Part shown: positions 33,579-38,509 of the stretch, piece after piece
Position numbering within the stretch: the stretch's first letter is position 1
Layout of the letters: each line of letters opens with the position of its first letter
Notes under the pieces: model-generated
What the model was told of the DNA's origin: nothing
Database searches by the model: none
Seen by the model: the letters and a program-made list of their open reading frames with translations, nothing else
Translations under genes and position numbers: made by a program
From: Pseudomonas sp. 21
Lineage (GTDB): Bacteria; Pseudomonadota; Gammaproteobacteria; Pseudomonadales; Pseudomonadaceae
Length of the DNA: 38,509 bases
Assembly: GCF_000955805.1 (NCBI RefSeq)
Contig: NZ_JYOA01000010.1
Span: forward strand, 1 to 38,509
Direction: 5' to 3'

Positions 33579-34103
33579 ATGAAAACGCTCGTCGACCACC
33601 TTGCCCAATATGCCGCCTACCACCGTGACCGGCGGAACATCGTCAGCCATTTCATCGGCATCCCGATGATCGTGCTGGCCATCGCCACCCTGCTGTCGCG
33701 CCCCGGCTTCGAGCTGGCCGGGCTGCCGGTCTCGCCAGCCACGCTGCTGGCGCTGGCCTCCGTGGTTTTCTACCTGCGCCTGGACTTGCGCTTCGGCCTG
33801 CTGATGACTGCGCTGCTGGCACTGTCGCTATGGATCGGTGCCGCATTCGCAGCCGGCACCACGGCGTCCTGGCTTGCCTGGGGGATCGGCCTGTTCGTGG
33901 TGGGCTGGATCATCCAGTTCGTCGGCCACTGGTACGAAGGACGCAAGCCGGCGTTCGTCGATGACCTCTCCGGGCTGATCGTCGGCCCGCTGTTCGTCGC
34001 CGCCGAAGCGGCCTTCCTGCTGGGCCTGCGCGATGAAGTGCGCCACGCCGTGGAAGAGCGCGCCGGCCCCACCTGCATCCGCGAGAAGAAGGCGACCGCC
34101 TGA
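33579..34103 (+). CDS. Mpo1-like (DUF962/YGL010w) membrane protein
   Basis: This 174-residue protein is of the DUF962 family. Its yeast member Mpo1 is an iron-dependent dioxygenase that shortens 2-hydroxy fatty acids in sphingolipid breakdown. The motif HRDRRNIVSHFIGIPMIVLA and the later His-rich stretch WIIQFVGHWYEGRKPAF contain the conserved histidines expected for metal binding. Four membrane segments are seen. I chose the ATG at 33579 (MKTLVDHLAQYAAYHRDRRN) with GGGAG upstream rather than an upstream ATG. It is divergent from a Crp/Fnr regulator. The substrate is unknown in bacteria. Confidence 0.85.
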   Translation: MKTLVDHLAQYAAYHRDRRNIVSHFIGIPMIVLAIATLLSRPGFELAGLPVSPATLLALASVVFYLRLDLRFGLLMTALLALSLWIGAAFAAGTTASWLAWGIGLFVVGWIIQFVGHWYEGRKPAFVDDLSGLIVGPLFVAAEAAFLLGLRDEVRHAVEERAGPTCIREKKATA

Positions 34104-34109
34104 TTCAGC

Positions 34110-34913
34110 TCACTCCGTACCGCTGAGCTGGCGCAGGATCCGGGCGCTGTCGGGGTCGGCGGGGAAGAAGGTTTCCAGCGCCAGCTCCGACAGCGTCACG
34201 TCCACCGGCGTGCCGAACACCGTGATGGTGCCGATCAGGCTGCACACGCCAAGCTCCGTCTGCAGTTGCACCGGGATCAGCACCATGTCGCCGCTGGCCG
34301 CCTCGTCGTAGGGCGGTGCCGGATAGGCCGCCACCTCGTCGCGCAACGCCGCCAGTGCCGGGTCGCCGCTGGCTTCGTAGTCGCGCTGCAAGCGCTCCAC
34401 CACATGCGCCTTCCACGGTCCGAGATTGAGGATGCGCGGTGCCAGCCCCTTGGGGTGCAGGCTCATGCGCAGCACGTTGATCGGCGGCTGCAGCAGTTCC
34501 GGGTCGACGCCGAGCAGGAAGATATCCACCGTGCGGTTGGACGCCAGCAGATTCCAGTGGCGATCCACCACCATCGCCGGGTTCGGCTCGTGGGCCTTGA
34601 GCAACTGGTCGATGGCCTGTTTCGCCACGGTCAGCGCCGGATCGTCCAGACCTTTCTCCGAATACACCGGGGCATAGCCCGCCGCGCTGAGCAGGCGGTT
34701 GCGCTCGCGCAGCGGAATGTCCAGTTGTTCCGCCAGGTGCAGGAGCATCTCGCGGCTGGGCAGGGCGCGTCCGGTTTCGACGAAGCTCAGGTGGCGCGTG
34801 GAAATCTCCGCGTCGCAGGCGAGGTCGAGCTGGCTGAGCCGGCGGCGCTGGCGCCATTGGCGGAGCAGGGCGCCGACCGGTTGGGCCGGGCTGTTCATGG
34901 CTGGAGTGTTCAT
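34110..34913 (-). CDS. XRE-family regulator with MmyB-like ligand-binding domain
   Basis: This 267-residue protein has an N-terminal XRE helix-turn-helix (about 10-70: LLRQWRQRRRLSQLDLACDAEISTRHLSFVETGRALPSREML). A C-terminal PF17765 (MmyB-like) effector domain follows, with the typical VVDRHWNLLASNRTVDIFL and NVLRMSLHPKGLAPRILNLGPW. The start is uncertain: ATG at 34913, ATG at 34898, or a GTG at 34937. A perfect operator-like palindrome at 34950-34966 lies 36 bp upstream of the chosen start. It converges with the Mpo1-like gene and is divergent from a small membrane protein, which it likely controls. Ligands of this family are mostly unknown; some appear to bind fatty acids. Confidence 0.88.
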   Translation of the reverse strand: MNTPAMNSPAQPVGALLRQWRQRRRLSQLDLACDAEISTRHLSFVETGRALPSREMLLHLAEQLDIPLRERNRLLSAAGYAPVYSEKGLDDPALTVAKQAIDQLLKAHEPNPAMVVDRHWNLLASNRTVDIFLLGVDPELLQPPINVLRMSLHPKGLAPRILNLGPWKAHVVERLQRDYEASGDPALAALRDEVAAYPAPPYDEAASGDMVLIPVQLQTELGVCSLIGTITVFGTPVDVTLSELALETFFPADPDSARILRQLSGTE

Positions 34914-34949
34914 GGGATCGAACGATAGACCTCCCACCCCGTAACGGCC

Positions 34950-34966
34950 ATTACCTGGCAGGTAAT
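34950..34966. promoter_or_regulatory. perfect 17-bp operator candidate for the XRE/MmyB regulator
   Basis: ATTACCTGGCAGGTAAT has 8-bp arms (ATTACCTG and CAGGTAAT) with a single G between them. It lies midway between the XRE regulator and the divergent membrane protein gene, as expected for a shared operator. No similar copy was noticed elsewhere in the window. Confidence 0.6.
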
Positions 34967-35041
34967 CGACGCACCTACGTCCCGAGCGGATTCTTCAGCC
35001 ACACGCCGCCAACCGGTGGCGATCCCTGAAGGAGCTTCGCC

Positions 35042-35443
35042 ATGACTCTGCTGCAACCGTCCCCGCTGCTTCGTCTCACCCTCAAGGCCGACGCCCTGGC
35101 CGGCGGCGCCATGGGCCTGTTGATGGCACTGGCTGCACAACCGCTCGGCCAGCTGCTGGGCCTACCGTTCGTCCTGCTGCTGGTGGCCGGCATCGTCTTG
35201 TTGCCGCTGGCGCTGGTGCTCTACTGGATGTCCAATCAGCCGGCGCTGTCGCGCAGCGGAGTCTGGGCCGTGATCGCGCTGAACGCGCTGTGGGTGGTGG
35301 AGAGCGTTGCCCTGCTGGTGACCGGCTACGTACAGCCGACCGCCCTGGGCTATGCCTTCGTCATCGGCCAGGCGCTGGTGGTCCTGCTGTTCGCCGAACT
35401 GGAGTTCTTCGGCCTGCGTCGCTCGGCGGTCCTTGCGCTGTGA
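35042..35443 (+). CDS. small integral membrane protein, four predicted helices
   Basis: This 133-residue hydrophobic protein has about four transmembrane segments (ADALAGGAMGLLMALAAQPL; LLLVAGIVLLPLALVLYWM; WAVIALNALWVVESVALLV; YAFVIGQALVVLLFAELEFFG). It has no clear family, though the layout resembles small DUF-type membrane proteins encoded next to XRE/MmyB regulators. AAGGAG precedes the ATG at 35042. It is followed by a REP doublet and a convergent thioredoxin-fold isomerase gene. The function is unknown; control by the divergent XRE regulator is likely. Confidence 0.8.
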   Translation: MTLLQPSPLLRLTLKADALAGGAMGLLMALAAQPLGQLLGLPFVLLLVAGIVLLPLALVLYWMSNQPALSRSGVWAVIALNALWVVESVALLVTGYVQPTALGYAFVIGQALVVLLFAELEFFGLRRSAVLAL

Positions 35444-35444
35444 T

Positions 35445-35529
35445 GTTCGCGAGCAAGAACTAGGCGTCCCCCTCGCTCCTACAGGGCTGCATCGGTGCGC
35501 TTTTCGTAGGAGCGAGCTTGCTCGCGAAC
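35445..35529. repeat. REP pair with one arm carrying a 14-nt insertion
   Basis: The left arm (35445-35482) is the REP sequence GTTCGCGAGCAAG, then AACTAGGCGTCCCC inserted, then CTCGCTCCTAC. The right arm (35506-35529) is the canonical 24-nt element in inverse orientation. Without the insertion the arms are exact reverse complements. A second pair with the same insertion occurs at 37570-37651. Confidence 0.88.
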
Positions 35530-35533
35530 CGCT

Positions 35534-36124
35534 TTACGCCAGGGCTTCGCGAACGAAATCCAGTCGATCCTGGCCGAAGAACATCTCGTTGCCGACGAAG
35601 AAGGTCGGCGCTCCGAACATGCCGCGCTGGATGGCCGCCTCGGTGTTGGCCTTCAGCGCATCCTTCACCTCCTGCTCGGCGGTCAGCGCCAGCAGCGCCT
35701 GCGGATCGAAACCCGCCTCGGCCAGCAACGGGCCGAGCACCGCCGGGTCGCCCAGGTTCAGCGCATCCACCCACATGCCCTTGAACACGCAGGCCAGCAG
35801 CCCCTCGAAGCGTTCCGGCTGGCGTAGCTGGATGCCGGTGGCGGCGCGCATCAGGGTGAGGGTGTTGATCGGGAAGTGCGGGTTCATTTTCATCGGCACG
35901 CCATAGCGACGGGCGAAGCGGGTCATGTCGATCAGGGTGTAGCGCCCCTTGGCCGGCACGGCGATGGGCGACGCATTGCCGGTGGCCTGGAACACGCCGC
36001 CCAGCAGGACCGGGCGATAGACCAGCGCGGCGCCGGTGTCGGCGCAGATCTTCGGCAACTGCGTATAGGCCAGGTAGGAAGTCGGGCTGCCGAAGTCGAA
36101 GTAGAACTCGACGGATTTGCTCAT
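35534..36124 (-). CDS. thioredoxin-fold 2-hydroxychromene-2-carboxylate isomerase-like protein (DsbA family)
   Basis: This 196-residue protein is of the DsbA/HCCA isomerase family (glutathione-S-transferase kappa-like). It starts VEFYFDFGSPTSYLAYTQLP, in which Ser13 in the GSPTSY motif replaces the CXXC of true DsbA. The helical domain and the closing GMFGAPTFFVGNEMFFGQDRLDFV (cis-Pro in GAPTF) follow. Known members isomerise hydroxychromene carboxylates in naphthalene-type breakdown using glutathione, but many homologues lie outside such pathways. It follows the SDR gene by 34 bp on the same strand, so the two form an operon. The substrate is unknown. Confidence 0.88.
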   Translation of the reverse strand: MSKSVEFYFDFGSPTSYLAYTQLPKICADTGAALVYRPVLLGGVFQATGNASPIAVPAKGRYTLIDMTRFARRYGVPMKMNPHFPINTLTLMRAATGIQLRQPERFEGLLACVFKGMWVDALNLGDPAVLGPLLAEAGFDPQALLALTAEQEVKDALKANTEAAIQRGMFGAPTFFVGNEMFFGQDRLDFVREALA

Positions 36125-36158
36125 GAGTGGCTCTCTTCTTGTTGTCGTTGTGGGTGGA

Positions 36159-36887
36159 TCACCAGCGTTCGATCCAGGGGCGCAGGTCCAGCTCGAAGGT
36201 CCAGGCGTCCCGGGGCTGGCTGTGCAGATACCAGTAGCTGTCGGCGATATGCTCGGGGTCGAGGATGCCGTCCTGGTCCTTCTGCGCGTACTTCTGCGGG
36301 AAGTTCTCGCGGATGAATTCGGTGTCGATGGCGCCGTCCACCACCACGTGGGCGACGTGCAGGCCCATCGGCCCCAGTTCGCGGGCCATGCTCTGGGCCA
36401 GGGCGCGGATGCCGTGCTTGGCCCCGGCGAAGGCGGCGAAGCCCGAGGCGCCGCGCAGGCCGGCCGTGGCACCGGTGAACAGGATGGTGCCGCGCTGGCG
36501 CTTGACCATGCACTTGGCCACTTCGCGGCCGGTGAGGAAGCCGGAGAAGCAGGCCATTTCCCAGATCTTGAAGTACTTGCGCGCGGTCTCCTCGAGGATG
36601 CTGCACGGCACGTTGGCGCCGATGTTGAAGACGAAGGCTTCGATGGGGCCGATGTCGCGCTCGATGGTTTCCACCAGCTCGATCACCGCTTCTTCCTGGC
36701 GGGCATCGGAGGCGAAGCCGTGGGCCTCGCCACCTTCGGCGCGGATGGCGTCCACCAGCGGTTGCAGCTTGTCTGCCGAGCGCCGGGTGACGCAGGCGAC
36801 GTAGCCCTCGCGGGCGAAACGGCGGGCGATGGCGCCGCCGGTGGCATCGCCGGCGCCGATGACCAGGACGACTTTCTTGTTGGACAT
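36159..36887 (-). CDS. short-chain dehydrogenase/reductase family protein lacking the usual catalytic Tyr
   Basis: This 242-residue Rossmann protein has an N-terminal nucleotide loop VVLVIGAGDATGGAIARRF in place of the usual TGxxxGIG, and NIGANVP in place of NNAG. The active site is atypical: the YxxxK motif reads FAGAK (Phe for Tyr), and the Ser normally 13 residues before it is Ala/Thr in FTGATAGLRG. I chose the ATG at 36887 (MSNKKVVLVIGAG), with AGGA seven bases upstream. It is the first gene of an operon with the isomerase-like gene and divergent from a TetR regulator, with an inverted repeat between. It may act on other substrates or be a non-redox member. Confidence 0.85.
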   Translation of the reverse strand: MSNKKVVLVIGAGDATGGAIARRFAREGYVACVTRRSADKLQPLVDAIRAEGGEAHGFASDARQEEAVIELVETIERDIGPIEAFVFNIGANVPCSILEETARKYFKIWEMACFSGFLTGREVAKCMVKRQRGTILFTGATAGLRGASGFAAFAGAKHGIRALAQSMARELGPMGLHVAHVVVDGAIDTEFIRENFPQKYAQKDQDGILDPEHIADSYWYLHSQPRDAWTFELDLRPWIERW

Positions 36888-36920
36888 TCTCGTTTCCTCA
36901 GGGGTGCGCAAAAGTGGGTA

Positions 36921-36945
36921 AACGGTCGTTAGGTAAACGAACGTT
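36921..36945. promoter_or_regulatory. candidate TetR operator upstream of the SDR operon
   Basis: AACGGTCGTT and AACGAACGTT form 10-bp arms with one mismatch around a 5-bp spacer (AGGTA). It lies 33 bp before the SDR start and 46 bp before the TetR start, as expected for an operator controlling both promoters. Confidence 0.6.
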
Positions 36946-36991
36946 ATGTTAATATTCGACGCATCGTCAACCGCTTCGACGGAGGCGCTCC

Positions 36992-37564
36992 ATGCGCTAC
37001 TCAGCGACCCACAAGGAAGAAACCCGCCAGCGCCTGCTCGACAGCAGCGGCTCGCTCGCCAAGCAGGGCGGTTTCGCCAGCACCGGCGTGGACGGGCTGA
37101 TGAAGGCCGTGGGGCTGTCTGGCGGGGCGTTCTACAACCACTTCGGTTCGAAGGACGAGCTGTTCGCCGCCATCGTCGAGCGCGAGCTGAGCCAGAGCGT
37201 CGAGCGCCTCGCGGCGAAGGGCAAGGTGCTCGACCGTGCGCGCCTGGAGCGTGGGCTCAAGCGCTACCTGAGTGTCACCCATGTGCAGGATTCGGCTGCC
37301 GGTTGCGCGATTCCGGCCCTGGGCGCGGAGATTGCCCGCGCTGACGAGTCAGTCCGACAAAGCGCCGAGGATGCGCTGGTGGAGTTGCAGCAGGCCTGGG
37401 CGGAGGTGCTGGGTTCGGCGGAAGACGCCTGGGCGTTGCTGGCACAGTGTGTCGGCGCGCTGGTGCTGGCGCGGATGGTCGCGACGGAGAAGGTGCAGAA
37501 GACAATCGTCGAATCGAGCCGGGATTTCCTGCTGCGGCATCTGGACGAAGCTGAGCGGGCTTAA
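36992..37564 (+). CDS. TetR family transcriptional repressor
   Basis: This 190-residue regulator has an N-terminal TetR helix-turn-helix (about 6-55: HKEETRQRLLDSSGSLAKQGGFASTGVDGLMKAVGLSGGAFYNHFGSKDELFAAIV). A helical ligand-binding domain follows (about 75-185). The C-terminal region fits the branch whose members respond to quinone- or aldehyde-like electrophiles, but this is weak. It is divergent from the SDR/isomerase operon and likely represses it through the repeat at 36921-36945. A REP doublet with an inserted arm follows its stop. Confidence 0.9.
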   Translation: MRYSATHKEETRQRLLDSSGSLAKQGGFASTGVDGLMKAVGLSGGAFYNHFGSKDELFAAIVERELSQSVERLAAKGKVLDRARLERGLKRYLSVTHVQDSAAGCAIPALGAEIARADESVRQSAEDALVELQQAWAEVLGSAEDAWALLAQCVGALVLARMVATEKVQKTIVESSRDFLLRHLDEAERA

Positions 37565-37569
37565 CACTT

Positions 37570-37651
37570 GTAGGAGCGAGGGGGACGCCTAGTTCTTGCT
37601 CGCGACCAAACCCTCGCTCGGGGCTGGGTTCGCGAGCAAGCTCGCTCCTAC
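37570..37651. repeat. REP pair with the same 14-nt insertion in one arm
   Basis: The left arm (37570-37606) is GTAGGAGCGAG, then GGGGACGCCTAGTT inserted, then CTTGCTCGCGACC (one base short of the usual GCGAACC). The right arm (37628-37651) is the canonical 24-nt element as reverse complement. The insertion is the reverse complement of that at 35445-35482, relative to the REP orientation. Confidence 0.88.
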
Positions 37652-37673
37652 AGAAAAGCAATCCGGCGCGAGA

Positions 37674-38423
37674 TTACATACCGCGAATGGCGAGGTCTGC
37701 GCCCAGCAGCAACAGCCCGCCGAAGAAGCAGCGGCGGAATGCCAGCGGGCTGATCCGTGAGCGCAACCAGGTGCCCAGGTACATCCCTGCCAGCGCCGGC
37801 AGCAGGGCCAGCAGCGACAGGCCGAGCACATCCGCCTGCAGCAGCGAGCCGTGCTGGCTGAGGGTGATCGCCAGGGCCAGCGTCGAGACGGTGAAGGACA
37901 ACCCCAGCGCCTGCACCAGGTCGTCCTTCTCCAGGCCGAGAGCCTGCAGGAAAGGCACGGCGGGAATCACGAAGACGCCCGTCACGGCGGTGACGCCGCC
38001 GGTGATCACGCCGATCAGCGGCGACAGCCAGCGTTCATGCCGTGGCGCCACGCTGAAGCGCTTGTTCGACAGCCCCAGCAGCGCATAGAGGATCAGCGCT
38101 ACGCCCAGCAACGGCGTGGCCGCCGGCCAGTTTTCCCCCGCCAGCAGCCAGCCCACCGCCAGCGTGCCGACGACTATGCCCAGCAGCATGCCCCACAGGC
38201 GTTTGAGCAGCCCGAGGAAGCGCGGGCCGGCCGCGAGTTGCCAGACATTGGTGACGGTGGAGGGGACGACCAGGATCGCGGCGGCCTGCATCGGCGGCAT
38301 CACCAGCCCGAGCAGCCCGACGGCCACGGTGGGCAGGCCGAGACCCACCACGCCCTTCACCAGGCCGGCGAGGAGGAAGGTGAGGACGATCAGTTCGAGG
38401 TGCGAGGGGAGGGCGTCGAACAT
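37674..38423 (-). CDS. TauE/SafE family membrane permease (sulfite/organosulfonate exporter-like)
   Basis: This 249-residue inner-membrane protein has about eight hydrophobic helices. It shows the family repeats GLVKGVVGLGLPTVAVGLLGLVMPPMQAAAILVVPSTVTNVWQL and the second-half GVITGGVTAVTGVFVIPAVPFLQALGLEKDDLVQALGLSFTVSTLAL. TauE/SafE members move sulfite, sulfoacetate or similar anions, usually outward. I chose the ATG at 38423 (MFDALPSHLELIVLTFLLAG) because the upstream extension is rich in Pro/Arg and out of family. It ends just after the REP doublet. No sulfur genes are nearby, so the substrate is open. Confidence 0.9.
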   Translation of the reverse strand: MFDALPSHLELIVLTFLLAGLVKGVVGLGLPTVAVGLLGLVMPPMQAAAILVVPSTVTNVWQLAAGPRFLGLLKRLWGMLLGIVVGTLAVGWLLAGENWPAATPLLGVALILYALLGLSNKRFSVAPRHERWLSPLIGVITGGVTAVTGVFVIPAVPFLQALGLEKDDLVQALGLSFTVSTLALAITLSQHGSLLQADVLGLSLLALLPALAGMYLGTWLRSRISPLAFRRCFFGGLLLLGADLAIRGM

Positions 38424-38486
38424 GGCCGGGCCTTGGCAGCGAGGGACCGGGGCAGGATACGGAAGAACGAGGAAGGGCGCGAACCT

Positions 38487-38509
38487 GTAGGAGCGCCCCA
38501 TGGGCGCGA
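38487..38509. repeat. partial REP-like element at the window edge
   Basis: GTAGGAGCGCCCCATGGGCGC starts with the same GTAGGAGCG as other REP elements here but has a different loop (CCCATGGG). It is cut off by the end of the window, so its pair is unseen. Confidence 0.55.

Overview
The window is chromosomal DNA from a GC-rich gammaproteobacterium, almost certainly a Pseudomonas close to the P. aeruginosa group. The evidence is a Pseudomonas-type gene set (SutA, PchP, ProE-like PDE, comM-ubiK-glnK-amtB, TIGR02647 protein), strong GC-ending codon use, and GTAG-starting REP elements between genes. Several blocks match my memory of the PAO1 rep-to-corA region, although that synteny was not searched. 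I see no phage, insertion sequence, CRISPR array, tRNA or rRNA.

Layout. Bases 1-8673: Rep helicase, a c-di-GMP phosphodiesterase, a MATE exporter with a divergent LysR regulator, an AraC regulator and the periplasmic phosphorylcholine phosphatase PchP. Bases 8674-14273 look like accessory genes: REP sequences, a Cache-domain chemoreceptor, a membrane-anchored TlpA-like thioredoxin, and a MocR regulator divergent from a DUF1127-ridA pair. Bases 14270-19199: comM, ubiK, the nitrogen-control operon glnK-amtB with a recognisable sigma54/NtrC promoter, yjbQ and sutA.

Bases 19228-28903 hold an old conserved block, also found in enterobacteria: yigB-like HAD phosphatase, xerC, DUF484 gene, dapF, (lysA), lptM, cyaY, rnk, cyaA. 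Here lysA is reduced to a 308-bp decayed remnant, and an AraC-type regulator sits between lptM and cyaY, overlapping cyaY by 4 bases. Bases 28991-38509 hold corA, a PPK2 polyphosphate kinase, a secreted protein of unknown function, a small outer-membrane barrel, a Crp/Fnr regulator divergent from an Mpo1-like membrane protein, an XRE/MmyB regulator divergent from a small membrane protein, an SDR/thioredoxin-fold isomerase operon divergent from TetR, and a TauE/SafE permease.

The strongest unusual signals are: the internally deleted lysA beside an intact dapF; a 21-bp NtrC-like palindrome inside comM, written with AT-rich codons untypical of the gene; two REP pairs 2 kb apart that each carry the same 14-nt insertion in one arm; a perfect 20-bp palindrome near the 5' end of cyaA; and an SDR that lacks the catalytic Tyr and Ser. 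I did not find one clearly new multi-gene system. Most of the window is housekeeping DNA with several well-defined but uncharacterised regulator-operator-target units.
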